Shown one piece after another: positions 1 to 11,165 of a stretch of 40,717 nt of DNA. The notes beneath the pieces were generated by a model. That model saw nothing but the letters and a program-made list of their open reading frames with translations, ran no database searches and was not told the origin of the DNA. Origin of the DNA: an uncultured Bacteroidota bacterium (GTDB lineage: Bacteria > Bacteroidota > Bacteroidia > Flavobacteriales > Flavobacteriaceae). Made by a program: the position numbers and the translations under genes. How positions within the stretch are numbered: the first letter of the stretch is position 1; the number at the start of each line of letters is the position of its first letter. The stretch is from contig CABYBK010000008.1 of the NCBI GenBank assembly GCA_902517245.1, positions 1-40,717 on the forward strand, in the 5' to 3' direction.

Positions 1-582
1 AACTGGTCCACCATTATAACTAGCTAATCTGGTAAGTGGAATCATTGTTGTGTCACCATGCCCTCCAATTACAATACCCTGGATATCGTTTACAGGTTTA
101 TCTAAAGCTAACGAAAGATAGGTTTTAAAACGTGAACTATCTAAAGCTCCTCCCATTCCTATTATTCTATTCTTAGGAAGCCCTGTAGACTTTAAAGCCA
201 AATATGTCATTGTATCCATGGGATTTGAAACCACCACAATAATAGCGTTTGGAGAATTAATTAAAATACTCTCTGAAACTTTTTGAACTATCCCCGCATT
301 AATGCCAATTAGTTCTTCACGGGTCATTCCTGGTTTCCTGGGCACCCCAGATGTAATTACTACAACATCACTTCCCGATGTTGCAGAATAATCACTGGTA
401 ACACCTTTTATTGAAGTATTAAAACCTAGAGTTGTTGCAGTTTGAAATAAATCTAAAGCTTTTCCTTCAGCAAATCCTTCTTTTATATCGAGAAGAACAA
501 CTTTACTTGCAATCTCTTTTTGTGCGATGTATTCAGCGCAAGAGGCTCCTACATTACCAGCACCAACAATGGTAACTTTCAT
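1..582 (-). CDS. mdh: Malate dehydrogenase, N-terminal 194 residues (3' end outside window)
   Basis: NAD-dependent malate dehydrogenase, interconverting malate and oxaloacetate in the TCA cycle; cytoplasmic. It is not in the ORF track because the window edge removes the stop. Translating from the ATG at 582 gives a start MKVTIVGAGNVGAS, with a Rossmann G-x-G-x-x-G at residues 7-12 and an acidic D32 after the second strand, which favours NAD. The loop GVPRKPGMTR (residues 79-88) carries the Arg that distinguishes malate from lactate dehydrogenase. VSNPMD (118-123) and the catalytic-His motif GGHGD (H175) follow. The family is usually about 310 residues, so roughly 115 are missing. It lies 34 bp downstream of gyrB on the same strand and may be read through from it. 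Confidence 0.95.
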   Translation of the reverse strand, partial: MKVTIVGAGNVGASCAEYIAQKEIASKVVLLDIKEGFAEGKALDLFQTATTLGFNTSIKGVTSDYSATSGSDVVVITSGVPRKPGMTREELIGINAGIVQKVSESILINSPNAIIVVVSNPMDTMTYLALKSTGLPKNRIIGMGGALDSSRFKTYLSLALDKPVNDIQGIVIGGHGDTTMIPLTRLASYNGGPV

Positions 583-616
583 TTTTATAAATTTAAATTA
601 GATTTTTTCCCTGTAA

Positions 617-2560
<1,944 letters not shown>

Positions 2561-2594
2561 TTAAATGTTTTTTGCCCGTGAAAACTCAGACTAT

Positions 2595-2602
2595 CAAATA
2601 TA
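2595..2602 (-). promoter_or_regulatory. Candidate -7 element for gyrB
   Basis: Read on the minus strand this is TATATTTG, an exact match to the Bacteroidota -7 consensus TAnnTTTG, 38 bases upstream of the gyrB ATG. I see no clear TTG -33 element at the expected 17-23 base spacing, so the call rests on the -7 match and position only. Confidence 0.35.
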
Positions 2603-2712
2603 ATTATTTAGCCATTGGAATATTGGCTAAAGCCCTATGAATATTGGGAAGTTATCAACACAAAAGTGTTTAAAAGATGTGTTTTTTGAATTAAAATTCT
2701 TAAGATAAAATA

Positions 2713-4383
2713 CTAATCGTCGTAGCTTTTTTCGTGAACATTTAAAACAGCTCTTCCACTAGGATCATTTTGATTTTGAAATGCTTTGTCCCAAGCTAGT
2801 GCTATTGGTGTGCTACATGCAACCGAAGGTACAGATGGAACACTCAAAGCAGCAGCTTCGCTAGGAAAGTGTGATTCAAAAATAGAGCGATAATAAAACT
2901 CTTCCTTGTTTTGAGGTGTTTGAATAGGAAATCGATAATGAGCATTTTTCATTTGATCATCTGAAATTTCTAGATCTACTAACTCTTTTAAACTATCTAT
3001 CCAACTATACCCAACCCCATCAGAAAATTGTTCCTTTTGACGCCAAGCAATGCTTTTGGGTAAATAATCTTCAAAAGCCTTTCTTAAAACCCATTTCTCC
3101 ATGCGATCCTCTGTTATCATTTTATCTTTTGGATTCAAACGCATAGCTGTTTCGATAAACTTTTTATCTAAGAAAGGAACACGACCCTCAATTCCCCATG
3201 CTGCAAGTGACTTATTGGCTCTTAGGCAGTCGTATTGGTGAAGCTTGTCAAGTTTTCTTACTGTTTCTTCATGAAATTCTTTAGCGTTAGGTGCCTTATG
3301 AAAATAAAGATAACCTCCAAATAATTCATCCGCCCCTTCTCCAGATAAGACCATTTTAATTCCTAATGATTTGATTGCTCGAGCCATCAAATACATAGGT
3401 GTAGAAGCTCTAATTGTAGTAATATCATATGTCTCGAGATGATATATTACTTCGCGAACAGCGTCTAGGCCCTCCTGAACAGTAAATTTAACTTCATGAT
3501 GAACAGTTCCAATATGTTTTGCGACTTCTTTTGCAGCAGCAAGATCTGGTGATCCCTCTAAACCCACTGAAAAGGAGTGTAATTGTGGCCACCATGCTGT
3601 TTGGGTATCATCTGATTCGACTCTTTTCGCAGAAAATTTTTTAGCTAGTGCTGAGGTTATAGATGAATCCAAACCTCCTGAAAGTAGAACTCCGTATGGA
3701 ACATCACTCATTAATTGGCGATGAACTGCATCAGATAAGGCATCATGTAATTTTTTTATTGATGTTGAATTCTCTTTTACTTTTTCATAAGAATCCCAAT
3801 CGATTTTATACCACTTAACTATTTTTGAGTCGCTACTATGAAGATAATGCCCCGGTGGGAATAGTTCAATTTTTGTACACACCCCCTCTAGAGCTTTTAA
3901 TTCAGATGCCACATAAAAAGTTCCATTTTTATCCCATCCCATGTATAATGGGATAATACCCATATGGTCTCTAGCAACAAAGTATTCATTTAGTTTATTA
4001 TCATATATAGCAAATGCAAATATTCCGTTTAATTTGTTGACAAAATTTTTACCATACTTTTGATACATAGAAAGTATAACTTCACAATCGGAATCAGTTT
4101 TAAAATTATAATCATGCTCACAAACATTTCTTAATTCACGATGATTATAAATCTCACCATTTGCAGCCAGAATAAGATTTTCAGATGGACTTATTAATGG
4201 TTGTTTTCCGGAAGTTGGATCTACAATCGCTAGACGCTCGTGTGACATAATTGCATTAGAGGTATCATAGATACCACTCCAATCTGGACCACGATGCCTC
4301 AACTTTTTTGACATCTCTAGTATTTGGGGACGAATAATGTCACTTTTTTGCTTTAAATCAAAAGCACAAACAATACCACACAT
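2713..4383 (-). CDS. asnB: Asparagine synthetase B (glutamine-hydrolysing)
   Basis: Makes asparagine from aspartate, ATP and glutamine-derived ammonia in the cytoplasm. The start MCGIVCAF places the catalytic nucleophile Cys2 directly after the initiator Met, which fixes the start codon. The class II glutamine amidotransferase domain covers about residues 2-190 (RHRGPDWSG near 29-37, ANGEIYNH 74-81). The synthetase domain has the PP-loop SGGLDSS (235-241). The 556-residue length fits E. coli AsnB-type enzymes, and the family is usual for this group. It stands alone: 153 bp separates it from the upstream amidohydrolase and 155 bp from gyrB. The C-terminal 35 residues are Ser/Pro/Ala-rich and look divergent. 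Confidence 0.95.
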   Translation of the reverse strand: MCGIVCAFDLKQKSDIIRPQILEMSKKLRHRGPDWSGIYDTSNAIMSHERLAIVDPTSGKQPLISPSENLILAANGEIYNHRELRNVCEHDYNFKTDSDCEVILSMYQKYGKNFVNKLNGIFAFAIYDNKLNEYFVARDHMGIIPLYMGWDKNGTFYVASELKALEGVCTKIELFPPGHYLHSSDSKIVKWYKIDWDSYEKVKENSTSIKKLHDALSDAVHRQLMSDVPYGVLLSGGLDSSITSALAKKFSAKRVESDDTQTAWWPQLHSFSVGLEGSPDLAAAKEVAKHIGTVHHEVKFTVQEGLDAVREVIYHLETYDITTIRASTPMYLMARAIKSLGIKMVLSGEGADELFGGYLYFHKAPNAKEFHEETVRKLDKLHQYDCLRANKSLAAWGIEGRVPFLDKKFIETAMRLNPKDKMITEDRMEKWVLRKAFEDYLPKSIAWRQKEQFSDGVGYSWIDSLKELVDLEISDDQMKNAHYRFPIQTPQNKEEFYYRSIFESHFPSEAAALSVPSVPSVACSTPIALAWDKAFQNQNDPSGRAVLNVHEKSYDD

Positions 4384-4397
4384 AATGATTTTTGTTA

Positions 4398-4405
4398 CAA
4401 AATTA
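4398..4405 (-). promoter_or_regulatory. Candidate -7 element for asnB
   Basis: On the minus strand this reads TAATTTTG, matching TAnnTTTG, 15 bases upstream of the asnB ATG. A TTG lies 23 bases further upstream, at the long edge of known spacing. The surroundings are extremely AT-rich, so a chance match is possible. Confidence 0.3.
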
Positions 4406-4418
4406 ATTTATTTAATTT

Positions 4419-4460
4419 AATATTTAAACAATAAAATACATTATGGTTAAATATTTAAAC
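4419..4460. repeat. Pair of 11-bp direct repeats upstream of asnB
   Basis: AATATTTAAAC occurs at 4419-4429 and again at 4450-4460, 31 bp apart (about three helical turns). The second copy sits within the perfect palindrome TTAAATATTTAA (4448-4459). The repeats lie in the 153-bp gap upstream of asnB. They could be regulator sites or just low-complexity AT sequence. Confidence 0.3.
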
Positions 4461-4536
4461 TAATATTTGATATTTAAGAAATAATTTTCATTTTCTAAGA
4501 GTAAAAATGTGAAAATGTTAATATTATCAATTTGTT

Positions 4537-6174
4537 TTAATTGATTCGGTTGCTGTAAACAATATTACCATTTAGTAAAGTAGCAACTATTCTTGTTTTT
4601 AGGATATTACTTTCTTTTTCCAAAATTATATCTCTGTCAAGAATTATGAAATCAGCTACTTTTCCAACTTCTATTGAACCTTTTTGATCTTCTTCAAAGT
4701 TTGCATAGGCACCCCATTCGGTCATTCCAGATAGAGCTTCCATTCTTGAGAGTTTGTTTTTACTAAGGTAACCTCCTTCAGGATATAAATTTTTATCCTG
4801 CCTTGCAACAGCAGCAAAAAATGTTAACAAAGGACTTACTTCTTCAACTGGAAAATCAGTTCCTAATGATATTCGACCTGACATATCTAATAATTTTTTA
4901 TACGCATAGGCACCATCAAGACGACTTGAACCAATTCGATCCTCAGCCCAGTACATATCACTTGTTGCATGGGTAGGTTGGACTGATGGAATGATTTTTC
5001 GATTAAAAAGAGATATGTCAGCTGTATCAATAACCTGAGCGTGTTCAATTCTCCATCTTGGATCATTAGAAAATGTTAAGGCTTTATTGTAAGCTTCTAA
5101 AATTGTCCGATTTGCATCATCACCAATGGCATGAGTATTCATCTGAAATGGAGTTGTAGATAGCATGTAAGCTAGTTTTTCTAAAGAATCCTTAGGAGTA
5201 ATAAATTCACCTCTGTGAGACTTCAAATCGGAATAAGGAGCCTTTAATGCAGCTCCACGAGAACCTAGTGCACCATCGGCATATACTTTGAAAGATCTAA
5301 CATTTAGCTTATTTGTTCTAATAGGTCCTTTTGACAAGAAATGCTCCATATTTTCTTTGTTATTTGAGATCATAGCATAAACTCGTATCTCGAGGTCTCC
5401 AGTTTTTTGTAAACTATCAATCAAATAAATATCATCTTTATCAATACCTGCCACAGAAACGGTTGTAAGACCATTTTCAAATGCAATTTTCTCAGCATTT
5501 TTGAGTGCCTTGATCTTTTCGTTAAGAGAAGGTTTAGGCAAAATTGATGTCACAAATGAAATTGGAGAATCAACTAAAACACCTGTTAATCTTCCATTAC
5601 TCTTGATAATTGTTCCTCCTTTAATTATAGTTTTTTCATTGATTCCAGCCATGTCAAGGGCTTTCTGATTGACAAGAAGAGCGTGCCCATCAATACGCCT
5701 TAATGCAACTGGGATATCGGGGAATAATGAATCTAATTTGGATTTATTTGGTAAAGATTTATCTTTCCAATCATTTTGATCCCAACCTCGACCAGTAATA
5801 GCTTTTAATTTTTTATTTTTTGAATAGTCTTGAACTCGATTTAACACCTCTTCAAAACTTCTTGTTCCTTTTAAATCAACCTGTTGAAGACTAAGACCCA
5901 ATTTTATAAAATGACAATGTGAATCAATAAAACCAGGATAAACAGGTAGTTTTTGAAGATCCAAAACTTTTTTAGCATCATAATTATTGATAAGTTCATC
6001 TCCTCCAACAGCTACAAACCTGCCTTCATCAACAACAAATGCAGTTACTTTTCCAGTAATATCACCTAAGGGATAAACAGTAGCATTATGCACTATAAGG
6101 TCAACTTTTTGCTGACATGAATTAACAAATACCGCAAATAAAATAATAAATAATAAATGAAAAAAGTTTTTCAT
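4537..6174 (-). CDS. Exported amidohydrolase (YtcJ-like, amidohydrolase_3), lipoprotein
   Basis: Metal-dependent hydrolase of the amidohydrolase superfamily, predicted to be membrane-anchored outside the cytoplasm. The N-terminus has a hydrophobic stretch ending in a lipobox-like VNSC (Cys20). The metal-binding motif GFIDSHCHF has its two histidines at residues 86 and 88. INTHAIGD-like and WRIEHAQ motifs follow in the barrel, and GTDFP (Asp440) supplies the late catalytic/metal Asp. The C-terminus (VGKVADFIILDRD) closes the composite beta-sandwich. The 545-residue length is normal for the YtcJ group. Known relatives act on amides or cyclic amides, but the substrate cannot be read from the sequence. 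It is transcribed alone, opposite to no neighbour. Confidence 0.85.
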   Translation of the reverse strand: MKNFFHLLFIILFAVFVNSCQQKVDLIVHNATVYPLGDITGKVTAFVVDEGRFVAVGGDELINNYDAKKVLDLQKLPVYPGFIDSHCHFIKLGLSLQQVDLKGTRSFEEVLNRVQDYSKNKKLKAITGRGWDQNDWKDKSLPNKSKLDSLFPDIPVALRRIDGHALLVNQKALDMAGINEKTIIKGGTIIKSNGRLTGVLVDSPISFVTSILPKPSLNEKIKALKNAEKIAFENGLTTVSVAGIDKDDIYLIDSLQKTGDLEIRVYAMISNNKENMEHFLSKGPIRTNKLNVRSFKVYADGALGSRGAALKAPYSDLKSHRGEFITPKDSLEKLAYMLSTTPFQMNTHAIGDDANRTILEAYNKALTFSNDPRWRIEHAQVIDTADISLFNRKIIPSVQPTHATSDMYWAEDRIGSSRLDGAYAYKKLLDMSGRISLGTDFPVEEVSPLLTFFAAVARQDKNLYPEGGYLSKNKLSRMEALSGMTEWGAYANFEEDQKGSIEVGKVADFIILDRDIILEKESNILKTRIVATLLNGNIVYSNRIN

Positions 6175-6208
6175 AACAGATAAAAAATGTTTTATAAAAA
6201 TCTAAATG

Positions 6209-6241
6209 CAAATGTAATGAAATCATGTTGGCCCACACAAA
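6209..6241 (-). promoter_or_regulatory. Candidate promoter for the amidohydrolase gene
   Basis: On the minus strand the -7 box is TACATTTG (6209-6216) and a TTTTG -33 element lies 21 bases upstream (around 6238-6241). Both match the Bacteroidota TTG / TAnnTTTG promoter with acceptable spacing, and the box is 34 bases from the ATG. This is one of the better two-part matches in the window. Confidence 0.45.
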
Positions 6242-6269
6242 ATTATTGATGTTTTGAAAATTGATGAGA

Positions 6270-8021
6270 CTAGTATTGAAAATCAAACTTATAGGTTACT
6301 CCACCAACTAAAAGTATGGGTTGTTCAGGGAAATAAGCCCATCTTCCATTCTTCCCCTTAGTACTAAAACGTCCTTTTATAAAAACATCAAATTGATCTG
6401 AAATTTTATAAGTAATATGAGCTGTACTCCTAATAAAAAATTCTAGATCCTCTGGTATAATTTGCACATCATTTAAATCTTGTTGAAGAAAAATTGGACG
6501 AAAAGCTGCTTTTCTGTCTCCCCAAAAGCTACCATTTAAGGAGAAAAGTAAACGATCTTTATATTTAAACTGACTTTCCCAATTCATTTCTAAAGCAGGA
6601 ACATTCCACAAATATTGTTCATTTTTTGAATCAAATATCCGATAAACCGTTTTAAAACGGACAAAGTTATTTTTTGCTAAGTCGATTTGAATTGAAGCAT
6701 TAAAGCCATAAATATCAGTATTAGCATATTGACTTTGAAAGGAATTGGATAAGCGGTAGGAAAATTCTTCATTCCTGTTATCATAAGGTAAACGAACAAA
6801 ATATGTGAAGTTCTCTACTTGATCAAAAATAAATCCAAAATCAAAATTTAGGACAGAAGCTAAACTAGATCGAATGCCAACTTTAGCATTGTATTGGTTA
6901 AACGTCGGAGCTAAACTCGTGGTAGGAGCTAGAAAGGGGTTTGATTCTGAAAGTGTTTTATAAGTGTTTTGATTGACTCCCCCATTAGACATGAGATAAG
7001 GACTGATAGTACTTCCAGACTTATTGTAAAATATTTCAATTTTTGGGTAATATAATAATGAGCTTGATAAATCATCAACACCTAGAAGATATGTGACCCC
7101 AGCACCAATAATCATTTTTAGGTCACTAAAGTTTCCTTTCCAGAAAACATCAACAGCACCTTGACCTTGTGAATATTGTTCGTTAGAAAGCTTAAAGTAA
7201 GATGTATCAAAATTGGTTTTAAAACCTTGAATTTTAACTTCAGCCTTAATTTTTCCTTTTCCAAGATCATTTTCTAATCCTGTCCCTATTGCGACTTGCT
7301 GCTCAATACTATTATAGTTATCAGAGCTTATGTTTGCTTGAAAAGTTATATTATTTAATAGAGAATTATACCAATTCCAATTTGTTCTAAGTTTAAAAAA
7401 ATTTCTATTAATTTCTGGATTTAGATTGTTGATCAAAAAATTATTCCAACTTGTATCATAAAGACCAAAATAGTTGTTATGATTTGAAGTAAATTGGATA
7501 TGAGTATTTGCATTATATTCATTACTCCTTAAATTATGATGAAGGCCAAATTGACTGTGACTTTGATTACTTTTAAGTAGGGTATTGTCTAGATTAGCAC
7601 CAAAACCATCACGATAAAACCTAATTCCAAACCGCTGTCCTCTATCAATCTCTATTAAGCTTGAAATATTTAAATACAACTGACTTTTATTACCAAAAGC
7701 ACCACTAAAAAAAGTATTGTAAGGTGTTGATGATGATCTCTGCTGAAGCTTTAAAGGTGTGGCTTTATTTGGTTGAAATGTTGAAACTACTGGCACAGCT
7801 TTAAATTTATATTCTAATTTTTTTTTTGCATTCACTAAACTATCATGAAACTTAGCTGCATTTTTAATTTTAAAAGCATCAGATAAATTTGGTGTATAAG
7901 ATTTAACAACAAGTACCTCTTGAGTGCCAATGGAATTATTTTCTTTATTTTCTTGAGCAGAAATATTTATAGTAAAAATAAAGAAGATTATAAATCTTAA
8001 TCTAGCCATTACCGTCATCAT
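6270..8021 (-). CDS. Outer-membrane beta-barrel protein paired with a TPR protein
   Basis: I do not recognise a named family. A signal peptide (RFIIFFIFTINISAQ, cleaved near residue 22) is followed by a short linker and then about 450 residues of alternating, aromatic-rich strands with many Asn/Tyr/Phe. The protein ends in YKFDFQY, a terminal aromatic as expected for an outer-membrane barrel. It resembles the barrel part of TonB-dependent receptors, but no plug domain is evident. The ORF-track start (8021) overlaps the upstream TPR gene by 20 bp. The internal ATG at 8009 gives a cleaner signal peptide and an 8-base ATGGCTAG start/stop overlap, so translation is probably coupled. Function unknown; it probably works with the TPR partner. 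Confidence 0.7.
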   Translation of the reverse strand: MMTVMARLRFIIFFIFTINISAQENKENNSIGTQEVLVVKSYTPNLSDAFKIKNAAKFHDSLVNAKKKLEYKFKAVPVVSTFQPNKATPLKLQQRSSSTPYNTFFSGAFGNKSQLYLNISSLIEIDRGQRFGIRFYRDGFGANLDNTLLKSNQSHSQFGLHHNLRSNEYNANTHIQFTSNHNNYFGLYDTSWNNFLINNLNPEINRNFFKLRTNWNWYNSLLNNITFQANISSDNYNSIEQQVAIGTGLENDLGKGKIKAEVKIQGFKTNFDTSYFKLSNEQYSQGQGAVDVFWKGNFSDLKMIIGAGVTYLLGVDDLSSSLLYYPKIEIFYNKSGSTISPYLMSNGGVNQNTYKTLSESNPFLAPTTSLAPTFNQYNAKVGIRSSLASVLNFDFGFIFDQVENFTYFVRLPYDNRNEEFSYRLSNSFQSQYANTDIYGFNASIQIDLAKNNFVRFKTVYRIFDSKNEQYLWNVPALEMNWESQFKYKDRLLFSLNGSFWGDRKAAFRPIFLQQDLNDVQIIPEDLEFFIRSTAHITYKISDQFDVFIKGRFSTKGKNGRWAYFPEQPILLVGGVTYKFDFQY

Positions 8022-11000
8022 TAATGATTGAACGATTTGACTTTTCTAACGAAGCTTGATATTTAATTTTTAATTTCTGAGCTTCTTGAACTACTTCTGG
8101 GTAGTTTTCAAAATTATCTATCAAAGAATCTAGAATAAAAATAGCTTGAAATGAATCTTCCAGAGCAAAATAGTTCTTTGCTAGTAAAAGCAATGCTTTT
8201 GCATTCCACTTTTTAGCTTGACCACCGTTTTCAGCAATTTTAGAAATTAACTTATTTGAATCAAAATATGCCTTTTTCCTATTTAAGTGTTCAGCTCTAA
8301 AATAAATTGCTTCTGCAGCAATAAGTATTTGTGAAGAATTTTCTAGTTGTCTATATGTATCGCCAGCTTTTAAACTATCCAAAAGAGCTAAAGAAGAACG
8401 TGCCTTAAATTTAAGGGCGTCAATTTTAATGTTTTCTGTTAATTCAGTTAATCCTAAAACTTTTTCTATTGTCTCTAGTGTTTTCTCATGCTCTTCATTT
8501 GAATAATAAGCTTGCATGAGATTTAAAATAGCGAATCGTTTGTTTTCTTTGTAAGAAGAAACCTCAGCTAACTTTTCCATGTATGGAATTGCAGTGATTT
8601 GCTGATCATTATTTTTTAAAATTATAATTACACGGACTAATGCTTTTTCGGTGTAGCTTGACACATTATCTTCAATCAATTCTTTATAAGCTACCAAAGC
8701 TTTATCAAAAAACTCTTTATCAAAGTATATTTCAGCTAAATAATACAAAACAACCTTACTAAATGAACCTTTTGGGTAAGCTTTAAGATACTCCTCCAAT
8801 AGTTTTAGAGATTTATCAGTATTGCCATCTAAAAATTGGCGTTCGGCTGACTTAAAAGCTGTCTTCTCGATTTCTGAGTCGGAAAATTTATTCAGCCCTT
8901 TATCTTTTGTCCATTCAATAAAACTAGAAACACCACCTTGATCTATAGCTATTTCTTTGAGAGTACTAATTGCCTGTTCCCCAACTGGATATTGATTATA
9001 ATCAAGAGCAACTTTTTCTAATACTTCTTTAGCTAATTCATACTTCTCCAGATTATATAAAATCAATCCTTTATTTAGAGATGATTTAGCTAAAAAGGGA
9101 CTTCTTTCAAAAACAGAAAGAAGTTTATCATATGTTTTAATCGCCTCTTCATCTTCTCCCTCTTGACTATAGGCTGACGCTAACTCAAAAAGAACGTCAT
9201 CTAATAAATCATTTTTAGGATAAATTTTCAAAAATTCAATTAAAGCTTTAATTTTTTGGATATTACGATCTACAAAACCATAACTAACTGCTTTTTGAAA
9301 GCTAGCATAAGCACCATTTTTGGGGCTAAGTAAAATAGCGATATTATAGTTTTCCATTGCAGCCCAATAATTTTTTAATGCGAAATGACAATCTGCAATT
9401 CTTAAAAATGTATCACGTTGATATGAAACATCTAAAATATCATTAGATTTATTGAAAACTTCGAAGGATTTAAGTGCATATTGATACTCGCCTATCTTGA
9501 AATAAGTATATCCTATATCATAATTCAATCTATACTCAGAAACAACCTCCTTGTTGTTTGGATGTTTATCAAATTGCTTAAATAAATCTAATGCTGCATC
9601 AAATTTATTATGCTCATATTCTGAACGTCCATACCAATATAAACAAAATGCTTCCCAATATTTATTATCACCAATCTTCAGACTTCTTTTAAAAAGATTA
9701 CTGGCTTTCAAATAATATCCATCGTTGAATTTTTGAATTCCTGCTAAAGTTAAAACTCGTTGCAGAGTTTCATTATTTTTATAGCCCTTTTTGTTTTGAA
9801 GTATTTCCAATGCTGCTGAATAATTTTCACTTTTGGTGTAGGAATTAATTAAAAGCTCTCCAATGAGATCAATTTTATCATTTTTAGGGTACAGCTCAAG
9901 AAAAGCTAATAATACTACCGGAGGGTCTTCATACGGGTTACCTATATCGTAGCTGAGTTTTGCATAATTCAAAAAAGCATCTTCTTTAATAGTAGAATTA
10001 AAATCCATTTCTGAGGCTCTTTTAAAAGCATTTAATGCAGATACTTTATCATTCGTTTGAAGATAGCATTCAGCGAGAGCATAATAAGCATTTTGCGAAA
10101 GAGCATTATTCTTTCCAATAATTTTATTGAATTGTGCTATTGCTTCATCAAATCTGTTTTTTTTAAAATAAGCATAACCCAATTGATAATAATCAGTATT
10201 ATCCAGAGTTCCTCTTTTCCCATCATAGGCTTCTAAAAAAGGTATTGCTTTTCCATATTGATTATTGTTAAAATAACTTTCACCAATAATTTTTGATAAC
10301 TCAGATTTCTCCTTAATGTTAGAATTATCAAGTGCAATTTTAGCGAATTCAATAGCCTTTTTGAAACGACCTATCCTAAAATTCATATCTGCTTGAAAAT
10401 AATTTAGGTTTTCTTTTTGAGATGGATTAGAAATATTCCCAAACGATGTTATCGCACTATCAAAGTCTTCAAGTTGATATGAAATATGTCCCAAATAATA
10501 GTGAGCGTCAGATTCATATATTGAGTTGTTTTTGACCTTTTCTAGATAGAATCTCGACTTTTTGTAGTTATTTGAAGAAAAAAGAGTATAACCCTTATTA
10601 AAATTGTAAGATGCTAACTCATATTTAGGGACCTCATTATCTGAAATTTTATTAAACCACTTAAGGGCATATCTGTATTTTTCATTTTTAAAATAATAAT
10701 TAGCAACATCTAAATCAATTGTTTTTGTAGTGACAGAGTTAGGATAGTTTTCTTTGTATTGACTTAACATTTTTTCAGTACCAGAATAATTAAGTCTTAG
10801 AGCATTAGAGAGCTTATTAAATTCAACATTTTTTTTATAGAATTTGGAAGAATAAAATTCATCTTCAAAAATACTCCCCTGCCAAGAAGCTGGAAAATAA
10901 TCTAAACCAAAAAAGTGATTTGAAAGCTCATTAATTTTAGTATTGTTAAAGATTTGGCCATGAAGTTTTATTGGTAAAAAAAGTATTCCTATACAAAAAC

Positions 11001-11028
11001 ATAATAAAGTTTTTAAAAAACTAGCCAT
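8002..11028 (-). CDS. Large exported tetratricopeptide-repeat protein
   Basis: A 1008-residue protein with a signal peptide (about residues 1-25, ending HGQ) followed by tandem TPR helices over nearly its whole length. Repeated patterns such as YYQLGYAYFKKNRFDEAI, NAYYALAECYLQTND and ALKYFNKI-like repeats mark the units. TPR arrays form protein-binding superhelices, so it is most likely a periplasmic or outer-membrane-associated scaffold. Its stop overlaps the start of the downstream barrel gene, implying an operon and a shared complex. I see no catalytic motif. Similar TPR/barrel pairs are common in Flavobacteriia, but I know of no firm role. Confidence 0.8.
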   Translation of the reverse strand: MASFLKTLLCFCIGILFLPIKLHGQIFNNTKINELSNHFFGLDYFPASWQGSIFEDEFYSSKFYKKNVEFNKLSNALRLNYSGTEKMLSQYKENYPNSVTTKTIDLDVANYYFKNEKYRYALKWFNKISDNEVPKYELASYNFNKGYTLFSSNNYKKSRFYLEKVKNNSIYESDAHYYLGHISYQLEDFDSAITSFGNISNPSQKENLNYFQADMNFRIGRFKKAIEFAKIALDNSNIKEKSELSKIIGESYFNNNQYGKAIPFLEAYDGKRGTLDNTDYYQLGYAYFKKNRFDEAIAQFNKIIGKNNALSQNAYYALAECYLQTNDKVSALNAFKRASEMDFNSTIKEDAFLNYAKLSYDIGNPYEDPPVVLLAFLELYPKNDKIDLIGELLINSYTKSENYSAALEILQNKKGYKNNETLQRVLTLAGIQKFNDGYYLKASNLFKRSLKIGDNKYWEAFCLYWYGRSEYEHNKFDAALDLFKQFDKHPNNKEVVSEYRLNYDIGYTYFKIGEYQYALKSFEVFNKSNDILDVSYQRDTFLRIADCHFALKNYWAAMENYNIAILLSPKNGAYASFQKAVSYGFVDRNIQKIKALIEFLKIYPKNDLLDDVLFELASAYSQEGEDEEAIKTYDKLLSVFERSPFLAKSSLNKGLILYNLEKYELAKEVLEKVALDYNQYPVGEQAISTLKEIAIDQGGVSSFIEWTKDKGLNKFSDSEIEKTAFKSAERQFLDGNTDKSLKLLEEYLKAYPKGSFSKVVLYYLAEIYFDKEFFDKALVAYKELIEDNVSSYTEKALVRVIIILKNNDQQITAIPYMEKLAEVSSYKENKRFAILNLMQAYYSNEEHEKTLETIEKVLGLTELTENIKIDALKFKARSSLALLDSLKAGDTYRQLENSSQILIAAEAIYFRAEHLNRKKAYFDSNKLISKIAENGGQAKKWNAKALLLLAKNYFALEDSFQAIFILDSLIDNFENYPEVVQEAQKLKIKYQASLEKSNRSIINDDGNG

Positions 11029-11165
11029 GTTAATAAAGGTAAATTATTCAACTATATTAATGAACGTTATTCTTTTTTGAAAAGTATATTTTATCAACAA
11101 AATAATAAAGACTAACTCAAAATATTTACATTTATAAAAATTCACATTCAAGAATAAATATTCTT

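Noticed and set aside
2652-2660. DnaA-box-like TTATCAACA near gyrB, suggesting an origin
   Set aside because: It is a single copy with one mismatch, the same 9-mer recurs at 11091-11099, and there is no dnaA, dnaN or box cluster.
2610-2670. Short inverted repeats (AGCCA...TGGCT and AACAC-AAAA-GTGTT) between asnB and gyrB
   Set aside because: The arms are only 5 bp and no T-run follows on the relevant strand, so neither a terminator nor an operator can be supported.
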